A program made the translations under genes and the position numbers. A stretch of 53,534 nucleotides of DNA from Lachnospiraceae bacterium. Its GTDB lineage: Bacteria; Bacillota; Clostridia; Lachnospirales; Lachnospiraceae. Positions 17,677-25,687 of this stretch are shown in pieces (the stretch's first letter is position 1; each line of letters opens with the position of its first letter). The notes beneath the pieces were generated by a model. It was not told the DNA's origin and ran no database searches. It saw only the letters and a list, made by a program, of their open reading frames with translations. The DNA lies in the NCBI GenBank assembly GCA_022791575.1, contig JAAVZI010000075.1:1-53534 (forward strand), given 5' to 3'.

Positions 17677-20600
17677 ATGGCAGAGATAACATTGAATTTT
17701 AATATGTACCCCCTTGTCGTGGGGCAGTTTGATAAATTTACGTTCAGCGGCTGGAAAGAGGAAGGCGGCAGTATTCAGCTTAAGGCAGAACTAAAGGATA
17801 CGGATTATACACTTGATGATCTAAGCTGGACTTCTTCGAATCCAGAAGTAGCATCTGTGGAACAAGGGTTCGTTCATGCTATGACGGTTGGAGTCACAGA
17901 TATTTGTGCAAAATTACCAGATGGAAGTTGTGCAGAATGTCGGATTCAAGTAATTGATAATATAGGACGGGTCACACCTTTGAACGTTTCATTAAATACA
18001 GACCGTCTAGTTTTAGGTAAATTAGAGGGTGCAGAGCTACACCCGGTATTCTGGCCAATCGACTATTTTGACAATGGCATGCTTGATCAGACGCTGACTT
18101 GGACCAGTTCCAATCCGCAGGTTGTTTTGGTAGACCATAGAGGCCGGTTATTTGGAAAAGAATGTGGTTCTGCCGTAATTACTGGAGTATCCAATGATAT
18201 CGGTAAAGTAGCAACCTGCCAGGTAACGGTAATTCCAATGAAAGAGAAAGAACGCTACCTGCTTCCGCTGGAAGATATGGATGGCGGAACTGTATCTTTA
18301 AAGGTACAGGAAAAGCAGAAACTGATATTGCCTGCGGAAGTATTGGAACAACCGGTGAACTGGTGTTCGGAAAATGGCTCTATTGTACAGGTAAATGAAT
18401 CAGGAACCATAACTGCTTATAAACCAGGAAGTGTAAAAATTTGGGCTACATTTATTAATGGCGGTTATCGGGTCGGTTATAACGTAGAAGTCAGAGAACA
18501 GCCACAGCATTTGGTTACTGAGATTCATTTAAACCAGTATCAGGCCAATATTGCGGCAGGTGAGCAGACGAACATTTATGCAGCAGTCTTTCCGGCAACA
18601 CTTTTAGAAAAGCAGCTTTCTTGGCAGAGTTCAGATGAAACCGTGCTCAAGATTGTTCGGCAGCATATTAATCTATCTGGTCTGGATGAAGTAATAGTAG
18701 AAGGAATACAGGAGGGGACAGCAGTAATCAGAGGAAATCTGGAAGGAAAAGAAGTTCAGTGTCAAGTGCAGGTTTCTCAAAAACATAAACAGGTTTGCAG
18801 CATAGGCCTTCCGTTAGAGCTGTCTATGGAACCTGGCCAAGTGACTCAACTGAGGCCGGCTGCAGATCATTTTCGGCTGTTCTGGCTGTCCGATGACCAT
18901 AGGGTGGTTACTGTAGATAGGGACGGGATGCTTAAATGCTATGAAAATGGAGAGGCTCATATCTATGCATTTGCTGCAGACAGCCTGAAGGACGAAGATA
19001 AAAAGATGTTGTTAGATCTATCTGGGCTTGAGCAGATCAGGGAATATCCAGAAGAGGAAAAGAAGCTGCAGAATTTATTAGAACATTGCCTCTATGCAAA
19101 ATGTGTGGTTCAGTCGACTGAGGATGGAACCTATTTATCCAACCTGCATATTCCCAAGGAGTCCATTACGGATACCAGCGTCTGTCTACTGTGGAATCGC
19201 AAGTCACTGATCGATGCCAAGGATCTGCAGCATTATGAGATTTATCATAATAGTAGGAAAATAGCAGAAACAAAACGGATCAGTTATACCATAACCAAGC
19301 TGAATGCAAATGAAGAACATACATTCGAAGTGGCAGCCATTAACCAGTATGGCCAAGAATTAAAACGCCAGACGATAACAGCAAAGACAAAAAGTAAACC
19401 TGAAACGATCCTGGATGTGACCAAAGAACCCTATTGTGCTGTAGGCGATGGAATTGTCATAGATACACATGCGATACAACGTGCCATAGATGACTGTCCT
19501 GTCGATTCGGTTGTGCTATTACCTAAAGGTTATATATTTCATTCCGGAGCGTTATTTTTAAAGAGTCATATGACCCTCCAGGTTGATGGGATTCTTTTGG
19601 GCAGCCAGGACCCCGAAGATTATCCTCCGATTGTATGTCGGTGGGAAGGTTATCGCAAAATGCGGCTGACCGAAGAGAATCAGAATCGTACCACACCGGT
19701 CTTTGAAGAAAACGTATATTCCCATTCTAGCCTCATTAATGCAGGAGTCTATGATGAAGGGCAGGCTGGGGAATTAAGTCCGGTGCATACGGAAGATCTG
19801 CGGATCTGCGGTTCTGGAATGATTAACGCCAATGGTTTCCAATTATCCTATAACCAGGGCCCCTGCTGGTATACCCATCGAAAAGGTCTCCCCTGTCCCC
19901 AGTCACCCAAAAGGGATCAGAATATCCGTGGTCGTGTCATTGCGATCTATAATGCCCGGCATGTATACGTATCGGATTTAACAGTAGCATATGGACCAGC
20001 CTGGACCATTCATCCGGTATTCAGTGAAGAACTGACGTTCGATAATTTGAAGGTTATTTCTATGGGAAATGGACGGACTGGTGCTACAGAAGGGATGCTG
20101 ACCTTAAATGGCGATGGCATCGACCCGGATTCCTGTACCAAGGTAAATATTATGGGTTGTTATTTTACTGTAGGAGATGATGCGGTAGCTATAAAGTCAG
20201 GAAGAAATCGCCAAGGAAATGAACTGGCAAAGCCAAGTGCTTATATCCGTGTCACAGACTGCACCTGTGTAGATGCAAAAGGCTCGTTCTGCATTGGCAG
20301 TGAACAGGCAGGCGGCGCACATGATATTCTGTTTCAGAATCTATATGTGGAAAATCTGTTGAATTTTGGCTTATGGATTAAGTCAGCGCCATGCCGAGGC
20401 GGGCTTGTGGAGCATATTTTGTTTCGAGACTGCTTATTAAAGGATACCGGAGGTGCTATGCAGATTGAATACAACCATGGCGGAAATGAAGACCCTTCGC
20501 TGGTGCTGCCGGAAGTCCGATATATTACTTATGAAAATATTCACATACAAGGACGGAATAAATTCGGTATCCGCATAATAGGTGTGCCGGATTCCCCCAT

Positions 20601-20739
20601 ACATGATGTATTATTAAGAGGCTTTTTCTATAAAAATTTTGAAGCCTATAAAGAACGAAAATTCGTTTTGTCGGACTGCCGGAATATCAGGTTTCAAGAT
20701 GCCGAGCTGCCGGAGGGCTATCAATGGGAACAGGAGTAG
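17677..20739 (+). CDS. multidomain GH28 protein with Big2 and FN3 modules, no signal peptide
   Basis: The 1020-residue protein begins MAEITLNFNMYPLVVGQF, with GGGAGG 7 nt before the ATG and an in-frame stop just upstream, so no signal peptide can be added. Residues 1 to about 380 hold three or four Ig-like Big2-type modules (LSWTSSNPEVASVEQG, LTWTSSNPQVVLVD, LSWQSSDETVLKI). A FN3 domain lies at about 500-575, and GH28 from about 580 to the end, with NGDGIDPDSC (Asp813) and GDDAVAI (Asp834, Asp835). Motif III reads KGSFCIGSEQAGG and motif IV LWIKSA, so His and Arg of polygalacturonases are missing as in the neighbour. It may act on imported oligosaccharides or be exported by an unseen route. 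Confidence 0.85.
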   Translation: MAEITLNFNMYPLVVGQFDKFTFSGWKEEGGSIQLKAELKDTDYTLDDLSWTSSNPEVASVEQGFVHAMTVGVTDICAKLPDGSCAECRIQVIDNIGRVTPLNVSLNTDRLVLGKLEGAELHPVFWPIDYFDNGMLDQTLTWTSSNPQVVLVDHRGRLFGKECGSAVITGVSNDIGKVATCQVTVIPMKEKERYLLPLEDMDGGTVSLKVQEKQKLILPAEVLEQPVNWCSENGSIVQVNESGTITAYKPGSVKIWATFINGGYRVGYNVEVREQPQHLVTEIHLNQYQANIAAGEQTNIYAAVFPATLLEKQLSWQSSDETVLKIVRQHINLSGLDEVIVEGIQEGTAVIRGNLEGKEVQCQVQVSQKHKQVCSIGLPLELSMEPGQVTQLRPAADHFRLFWLSDDHRVVTVDRDGMLKCYENGEAHIYAFAADSLKDEDKKMLLDLSGLEQIREYPEEEKKLQNLLEHCLYAKCVVQSTEDGTYLSNLHIPKESITDTSVCLLWNRKSLIDAKDLQHYEIYHNSRKIAETKRISYTITKLNANEEHTFEVAAINQYGQELKRQTITAKTKSKPETILDVTKEPYCAVGDGIVIDTHAIQRAIDDCPVDSVVLLPKGYIFHSGALFLKSHMTLQVDGILLGSQDPEDYPPIVCRWEGYRKMRLTEENQNRTTPVFEENVYSHSSLINAGVYDEGQAGELSPVHTEDLRICGSGMINANGFQLSYNQGPCWYTHRKGLPCPQSPKRDQNIRGRVIAIYNARHVYVSDLTVAYGPAWTIHPVFSEELTFDNLKVISMGNGRTGATEGMLTLNGDGIDPDSCTKVNIMGCYFTVGDDAVAIKSGRNRQGNELAKPSAYIRVTDCTCVDAKGSFCIGSEQAGGAHDILFQNLYVENLLNFGLWIKSAPCRGGLVEHILFRDCLLKDTGGAMQIEYNHGGNEDPSLVLPEVRYITYENIHIQGRNKFGIRIIGVPDSPIHDVLLRGFFYKNFEAYKERKFVLSDCRNIRFQDAELPEGYQWEQE

Positions 20740-20748
20740 TGGTCAGAA

Positions 20749-22164
20749 ATGAAACAGAAACAAGGGCATCTCATTAAACAGGTATTGCCTGACTCTATCG
20801 CTGAAGAAATGGGAGTAGAACCAGGAGACCGGCTGTTATCTGTGAATCAGGAAGTGTTGGAAGATGTGTTCGATTACCGTTATTTAATTAACGATGAAGA
20901 ACTGGAAATACTGATAGAGAAAGCAGACGGAGAACAATGGATACTGGATATTGAAAAAGAATATGACGAAGATCTGGGGATTGAATTTGAAAATGATTTG
21001 ATGAGCGAATACCACTCCTGTCATAATAAATGTATGTTCTGTTTTATTGATCAGATGCCAAAGGGCATGAGGAACACCCTGTATTTTAAGGATGATGATT
21101 CTAGGCTTTCTTTTCTACAGGGCAACTATATTACACTGACGAATATGAAAGAAAAGGATATTGACCGGATCATACGCTTCCATCTAGCGCCGATTAATAT
21201 TTCCGTGCATACAACCAACCCAGAACTCCGTGTAAAAATGCTGCATAATCGTTTTGCTGGGCAGGTCCTTTCCTGGCTGCAGAAATTATATGAACATCAG
21301 GTTGAAATGAATGGACAGATTGTGCTTTGTAAAGGCGTCAATGACGGCAGAGAGTTAGACAGGACTATCCAGGATTTGTCGGCATATCTTCCTTTTATGC
21401 GCAGTGTTTCCGTTGTTCCTGCAGGAATTACCAGATACCGGGAAGGCTTATATCCCCTAGAGTTGTATACAAAAGCAGAGGCAGAAGCAGTTATTGACTT
21501 AATTGAGGGATACCAGTCTGACTTTTATCAGCAATACGGCCTGCATTTTATTCATGCTAGTGATGAATTCTATCTACTTGCAGACAGGGATTTTCCAGAG
21601 GAAGAACGTTACGATGGATATATCCAGCTGGAAAACGGCGTAGGTATGATGCGGTTGTTAAAGGAAGAATTTACAGAAAGTTTGAACAGACAAAAACAGC
21701 AGCCGGAATATGAGAGAGAGAAACAATCGGTTCAGCATGCAGTCACCATTGCTACCGGAAAATTGGCTGGTTCCATGCTTCGCACTTTGGCTCGTCTAGC
21801 TATGGAAGCCTATCCGGGCTTAAATGTTCAAGTAGTTGAAATACAAAATGATTTCTTTGGGGAGACAATTACGGTTGCTGGACTAATTACTGGTCAGGAT
21901 CTGGTGCGGCAGGTTAATGAGCAGAAAAAGAACCAACATATAGAAGGAACCACGTTGCTGATTACTTCCCATATGCTTCGTATGGGCGAACAGGTTTTTC
22001 TGGATGATCTGACAGTGGAAGAGGCAGAAGCAGCTACAGGAATGAAGATTCAGCCTGTCGGTTCAAGTGGTGGGGAACTGTTGCTGGCCATGTTAGGCAA
22101 AGCGGCTTGTCCGCAGCAGCAGGAAGGCTTTGTATATGTCAAAGCATATGGAAATGATAAATAA
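20749..22164 (+). CDS. DUF512 radical-SAM protein with N-terminal PDZ-like domain
   Basis: The 471-residue protein begins with a PDZ-like segment (LIKQVLPDSIAEEMGVEPGD). The radical-SAM cysteines are Cys91, Cys95 and Cys98 in SCHNKCMFCFIDQMPKGMR, the TIGR03279 signature. The C-terminal DUF512 part holds YDGYIQLENGVGMMRLLKEE and the GSSGGELLLA stretch. The reaction is not known. In many Clostridia the gene sits before der/engA; here it follows a GH28 gene by 9 nt and is followed by a short B element, so the usual neighbour is gone. GGAG lies about 14 nt before the ATG. Confidence 0.92.
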   Translation: MKQKQGHLIKQVLPDSIAEEMGVEPGDRLLSVNQEVLEDVFDYRYLINDEELEILIEKADGEQWILDIEKEYDEDLGIEFENDLMSEYHSCHNKCMFCFIDQMPKGMRNTLYFKDDDSRLSFLQGNYITLTNMKEKDIDRIIRFHLAPINISVHTTNPELRVKMLHNRFAGQVLSWLQKLYEHQVEMNGQIVLCKGVNDGRELDRTIQDLSAYLPFMRSVSVVPAGITRYREGLYPLELYTKAEAEAVIDLIEGYQSDFYQQYGLHFIHASDEFYLLADRDFPEEERYDGYIQLENGVGMMRLLKEEFTESLNRQKQQPEYEREKQSVQHAVTIATGKLAGSMLRTLARLAMEAYPGLNVQVVEIQNDFFGETITVAGLITGQDLVRQVNEQKKNQHIEGTTLLITSHMLRMGEQVFLDDLTVEEAEAATGMKIQPVGSSGGELLLAMLGKAACPQQQEGFVYVKAYGNDK

Positions 22165-22168
22165 TAGA

Positions 22169-22215
22169 AGGTAATTGCGAAAGTTGCATTCAGGCGACGA
22201 GTTTTGCAATTATCT
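22169..22215. repeat. B-type element, internally deleted copy
   Basis: It begins AGGTAATTGCGAAA and ends TTTTGCAATTATCT, near-perfect inverted ends (12 of 14 pairs). The left 35 bases match the left part of the 15100 element (GCGAAAGTTGnATTCA, GGCGACGAGTTT), but the long hairpin in the middle is missing. AAATAAT is found on both sides. Confidence 0.7.
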
Positions 22216-22247
22216 AAAGAAATAATGGGTAGGAAAGGGGAATGACA

Positions 22248-22517
22248 ATGGAAGATGGAAGAGAAGCAATTTACCAATCAGTCATTAATTGTGTGCGTGA
22301 TAATAATCTGCAGATGCTTCAATTTAAGATCAACCGGCTGAAATCCATTGCAGGATACAAAAATGCTTCACAATTACTAGAGGAGTGTTATAAGAAAACA
22401 CGCTCTGTAAAACGGCGTATGCGTATGAAAAAAGTAATCCATGGTATGCTTACTGTACTGGATTTTGCACTGATTATCGGAGTGATTGTACTTTGCATTT
22501 TCCTGCTTAGACGATAA
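22248..22517 (+). CDS. small single-pass membrane protein of unknown function
   Basis: I start at ATG 22248 because AAAGGGG ends 7 nt upstream; the ATG at 22242 is too close to it. The 89-residue protein has a charged helical N-terminal part (residues 1-60, with LLEECYKKTRSVKRRMRMKK) and a single membrane segment near 66-86 (TVLDFALIIGVIVLCIFLL) ending in RR, so the bulk lies in the cytoplasm. I do not recognise a family. It precedes the nitrilase by 36 nt and is probably co-transcribed. Confidence 0.7.
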   Translation: MEDGREAIYQSVINCVRDNNLQMLQFKINRLKSIAGYKNASQLLEECYKKTRSVKRRMRMKKVIHGMLTVLDFALIIGVIVLCIFLLRR

Positions 22518-22553
22518 CATCAAAGAATACATAAAGAAAAGGAGGCGCTTGCC

Positions 22554-23381
22554 ATGTCTGTTGTCCGTGCAGCGGTAATACAGATGGATTCTGGCAGCAA
22601 TAGAAAAGAAAATCTGTCTAAAATTGAAACTTATATTGAAAAAGCGGTTCATATGGGTGCAGCTTTCGTAATTTTACCGGAAACGGCAGACTATATAGGA
22701 CCAGACTTTACCAGAAATAGCTGGAGAATAGAAGAAGCAGAAGAATTCTATGGTAGTCTGGCAGAAAAATATAAAATATATCTGCACTGCGGCAGCATAA
22801 CTGAGCAGACAGATCAAAAGCCCAGGAATACCACATTGTTTTTCGAACCGTCTGGAGCCTGTCTGGGGCATTACAGCAAGCTTCATATGTTTGATATTCA
22901 AGTAGAAAATGGGCCATTCTATAAAGAATCCGATGCGATCCAGCCTGGAAACCGCATAGCAGTTGCTAAGACTTCCATCGGCACCTTTGGTTTTGCCATC
23001 TGCTATGATATTCGTTTTGGTGAAATGTTTCGGCTGATGGCTCAAAACGGTGCTAGAGTATTCTGCATTTGTGCAGACTTTACCTGGAATACCGGTAAGG
23101 CTCATTGGGAAACCCTGCTTCGCACCAGAGCTATTGAGAATACCTGCTATATCCTTGCCTCGAACCAGACCGGGAAGAAACATGCTTATACCGCTTTTGG
23201 ACATTCTATGATTATTGATCCTTGGGGGAATATCATGAAACGATGCCGCGAAGGGGAACAAATTATTACGGCAGAGCTAGACATGGATGATGTAAACCAA
23301 ATTCGGCAGCAGCTGCCCTCACTAAAAAATATAAGACAGGATATTTATCAGCTTTCGGGCTCAGTTGAAATCTGGCAGTAA
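22554..23381 (+). CDS. carbon-nitrogen hydrolase, nitrilase superfamily (NIT1/NIT2-like)
   Basis: The 275-residue protein has the Glu-Lys-Cys catalytic triad: Glu43 in LPETADYIGP, Lys109 in YSKLHMFD and Cys150 in FAICYDIRF. The YSKLHMFD and CYDIRF motifs fit the NIT branch, whose members are omega-amidases or deaminated-glutathione amidases that clean up side products of transaminases; the true substrate is not evident. GGAGG lies 9 nt before the ATG. A bidirectional terminator follows, with a convergent gene behind it. Confidence 0.92.
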   Translation: MSVVRAAVIQMDSGSNRKENLSKIETYIEKAVHMGAAFVILPETADYIGPDFTRNSWRIEEAEEFYGSLAEKYKIYLHCGSITEQTDQKPRNTTLFFEPSGACLGHYSKLHMFDIQVENGPFYKESDAIQPGNRIAVAKTSIGTFGFAICYDIRFGEMFRLMAQNGARVFCICADFTWNTGKAHWETLLRTRAIENTCYILASNQTGKKHAYTAFGHSMIIDPWGNIMKRCREGEQIITAELDMDDVNQIRQQLPSLKNIRQDIYQLSGSVEIWQ

Positions 23382-23391
23382 TGATTCACGG

Positions 23392-23444
23392 AAAATGAGC
23401 AGCCGTATCGCAAACTAATAGGGATATGGCCGCTCATTTTATTT
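23392..23444. terminator. bidirectional terminator between the nitrilase and DUF1292 genes
   Basis: AAAATGAGCAGCCGTATC pairs with GATATGGCCGCTCATTTT with few mismatches around a short loop. Both sides have A/T runs, as expected for two convergent genes. Confidence 0.85.
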
Positions 23445-23452
23445 GTTAACTA

Positions 23453-23764
23453 TCATTCCTCTTCATCTACCAGCTCATCGTATTCACAGCTATCCAGATA
23501 TTCGTCAAAAGCTTCCGATACCAGTTCGAATTCTTCATCAGTCTCAATATTCTGTAAATCTACTTCTCCGTTCGCTGATTCAAAATAACGATAGATAAAT
23601 ACCTCGCCTTCAGCTTCCTGATAACTACTGTCCAACGGATACAATACAATATAATCCTGCTGGTTCGCCTCCAGAATCGTCAATACCTGACATTCCAGTT
23701 CCTTTCCGTCATCTAATGAAAGCGTAATAAATCCTTCTTCTTCCGGTTCTTGTTGTCTGTCCAT
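23453..23764 (-). CDS. DUF1292 family protein (YrzB-like)
   Basis: This is the only sizeable intact gene on the minus strand. The 103-residue acidic protein has the DUF1292 core: ITLSLDDGKELECQVLTILE, then YIVLYPLD, EVFIYRYFE and an Asp/Glu-rich tail ending VDEEE. The family is widespread in Firmicutes and its role is unknown. In Bacillus it is found with alaS/yrzL/yrrK; none of these is near here. AAGGAAGG precedes the ATG and a good promoter lies upstream. Confidence 0.9.
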   Translation of the reverse strand: MDRQQEPEEEGFITLSLDDGKELECQVLTILEANQQDYIVLYPLDSSYQEAEGEVFIYRYFESANGEVDLQNIETDEEFELVSEAFDEYLDSCEYDELVDEEE

Positions 23765-23824
23765 AAAGACTCCTTCCTTAATCAGGTCCTGCGAATTTCA
23801 CAGCCGCCTGCTTTTCAATGATGC

Positions 23825-23853
23825 ATTATACCATAATTCCCGTTATCTGACAA
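23825..23853 (-). promoter_or_regulatory. sigma-A promoter of the DUF1292 gene
   Basis: On the minus strand TTGTCA (23853-23848) and TATAAT (23830-23825) are exactly 17 nt apart. Confidence 0.85.
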
Positions 23854-23887
23854 GCGATAAGATTTTCCGTTTCTATGCAAAAATGCA

Positions 23888-23917
23888 TTTACTTTCCGGT
23901 CTGTTCTATGCTATACT
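23888..23917 (+). promoter_or_regulatory. probable promoter of the isomerase-like gene
   Basis: TTTACT at 23888-23893 and TATACT at 23912-23917 are 18 nt apart. The start would be near 23924, giving a leader of about 120 nt that contains the A-type element. Confidence 0.6.
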
Positions 23918-23952
23918 ATAAACAGGCAGGATCAGAGCCCGAGTCAATATAA

Positions 23953-24004
23953 GGGACTTCTGAGGCCACGTACAATACGATAATGATAGAATGTCGTAAG
24001 TCCC
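23953..24004 (+). promoter_or_regulatory. possible alternative stem in the isomerase leader
   Basis: GGGACTT at 23953-23959 is complementary to AAGTCCC at 23998-24004. The latter bases are also the left arm of the A-type hairpin (GTCC at 24000-24003), so the two structures cannot form together. This is the layout of an attenuator-type switch, but no ligand domain is recognised. Confidence 0.35.
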
Positions 24005-24026
24005 CTACCTTTGGTTGGCGGACAGA
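23999..24026 (+). repeat. A-type hairpin element, copy 4, in the isomerase leader
   Basis: The 28-nt unit starts AGTCCCCTACC and ends TTGGCGGACAGA. It folds as GTCC (24000-24003) with GGAC (24020-24023), CC with GG, one further A-T pair, CC with GG and loop TTT. Bases differ from copies 1-3 but the outer and inner pairs are kept. It ends 3 nt before the ribosome site of the isomerase gene. Confidence 0.75.
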
Positions 24027-24042
24027 AATGGAGGAATGCAGA

Positions 24043-25527
24043 GTGAATAATGTGGTAAAAATCAAATTAGGTATTGTTGCAGTCAGCCGTGACTGTTTCC
24101 CAGAATCTCTTTCCGTTACCAGAAGAGAAAACCTGGTGAATGCTTACAAGGCAAAGTACGATGCAGAAGACATTTACGAATGTCCCATTTGTATTGTAGA
24201 AAGTGAGATTCATATGCAGCAGGCATTAGAGGATATTCAGAAAGCCGGCTGTAATGCATTGTGTGTATATCTGGGCAATTTTGGACCGGAGATTTCCGAG
24301 ACTATGCTTGCCAAATATTTTGACGGACCCAAGATGTTCGTAGCAGCAGCAGAGGAAACTTCTGAAAACGGTGGGCTGGTGCAGGGCCGCGGCGATGCAT
24401 ACTGCGGTATGTTAAATGCCAGCTATAACTTGAAACTGCGCAATGTAAAAGCATACATACCTGAATATCCGGTAGGAACTGCAGAGGAATGTGCAGATAT
24501 GATCCATGAATTCCTTCCGGTTGCACGTGCTATATATGGATTGAATCATTTAAAGATTATCAGCTTCGGTCCGCGTCCGATGAATTTCCTGGCCTGCAAT
24601 GCACCGATTCAGCAGCTTTATAATATGGGTGTAGAGATTGAAGAAAATTCAGAGCTGGATCTATTCGAAGCATTTAATAAACACGAAGGGGATTCTCGTA
24701 TTCCCGAAGTCGTTAAGGATATGGAAGCAGAACTTGGCGAAGGCAATAAGAAGCCAGAGATTCTGGCTAAACTGGCTCAATACGAAATTACATTGTTAGA
24801 CTGGATTGAAGATCATAAGGGCTCTAGGGAATTCGTGACCATTGCCGGGAAATGCTGGCCGGCTTTCCAGACTCAGTTTGGATTTGTTCCCTGCTATGTC
24901 AATGCCCGTCTGACTGCCAAAGGAATTCCGGTATCCTGTGAAGTAGATATCTATGGTGCTTTAAGCGAGTATATCGGAACCTGTATCAGTGAAGATGCCG
25001 TAACTCTGCTGGATATTAATAATACCGTACCGGCTGATATTTATAACAGTGATATTGCCGGCAAATTTGATTATACACAAAAGGATACCTTTATGGGCTT
25101 CCACTGCGGAAATACTGCTTCCTGCAAGCTCTCTTTCCGGGAAATGAAGTACCAGATGATTATGGCTCGTTCTCTTCCGCAGGAAGTAACGAATGGTACT
25201 TTAGAGGGCGATCTGGTTCCAGGAGAAATTACATTCTTCCGCCTGCAGAGTACATCAGATAATCAAATCCGTGCTTATGTGGCAGAGGGAGAAGTACTTC
25301 CGGTTGCTACACGTTCCTTCGGAGCGATTGGAGTATTTGCCATTCCTGAAATGGGAAGATTTTACCGCCACGTTTTGGTAGAGAAGAATTATCCTCATCA
25401 TGGTGCCGTTGCATTCGGCCATTATGGCAAGGCATTATTTGATGTATTCCGTTATCTGGGTGTAGAGGATATCGGATTTAACCAGCCAAAGGGTATGTTA
25501 TATAAATCAGAAAATCCATTTGCATAA
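24043..25527 (+). CDS. L-fucose/L-arabinose isomerase-like protein
   Basis: I start at GTG 24043, because GGAGG at 24030-24034 is 8 nt upstream; ATG starts at 23983 and 24028 lie in or next to the hairpin element and lack ribosome sites. The protein has 494 residues. The C-terminal half contains SCEVDIYGALSEYIGT, LLDINNTVPADIY and MGFHCGNTASCK, the metal and sugar site of the fucose/arabinose isomerase fold. Such enzymes turn an aldose into a ketose with Mn2+; the sugar is unknown. It stands alone between its own promoter and terminator, without transporter or kinase genes. Confidence 0.85.
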   Translation: MNNVVKIKLGIVAVSRDCFPESLSVTRRENLVNAYKAKYDAEDIYECPICIVESEIHMQQALEDIQKAGCNALCVYLGNFGPEISETMLAKYFDGPKMFVAAAEETSENGGLVQGRGDAYCGMLNASYNLKLRNVKAYIPEYPVGTAEECADMIHEFLPVARAIYGLNHLKIISFGPRPMNFLACNAPIQQLYNMGVEIEENSELDLFEAFNKHEGDSRIPEVVKDMEAELGEGNKKPEILAKLAQYEITLLDWIEDHKGSREFVTIAGKCWPAFQTQFGFVPCYVNARLTAKGIPVSCEVDIYGALSEYIGTCISEDAVTLLDINNTVPADIYNSDIAGKFDYTQKDTFMGFHCGNTASCKLSFREMKYQMIMARSLPQEVTNGTLEGDLVPGEITFFRLQSTSDNQIRAYVAEGEVLPVATRSFGAIGVFAIPEMGRFYRHVLVEKNYPHHGAVAFGHYGKALFDVFRYLGVEDIGFNQPKGMLYKSENPFA

Positions 25528-25534
25528 TTTTTAC

Positions 25535-25575
25535 AAGGAAGCGCCGATTGATTGGGCGCTTCCTTTGTGTTTTTC
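25535..25575 (+). terminator. terminator after the isomerase-like gene
   Basis: AAGGAAGCGCC pairs with GGCGCTTCCTT around GATTGATTG; TGTGTTTTT follows. Confidence 0.9.
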
Positions 25576-25593
25576 ACCAGAGATTTTCAAGAC

Positions 25594-25622
25594 TTGCCAA
25601 ATCTTTCTTTCAATGGTATAAT
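25594..25622 (+). promoter_or_regulatory. sigma-A promoter of uppP
   Basis: TTGCCA at 25594-25599 and TATAAT at 25617-25622 are 17 nt apart, 65 nt before the uppP start. Confidence 0.85.
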
Positions 25623-25687
25623 AATATGCATTGTGAGAAAAGAGAAAGCCCGTTAGTAAATGGTGCGAAATACATAAGGAGGATCAC

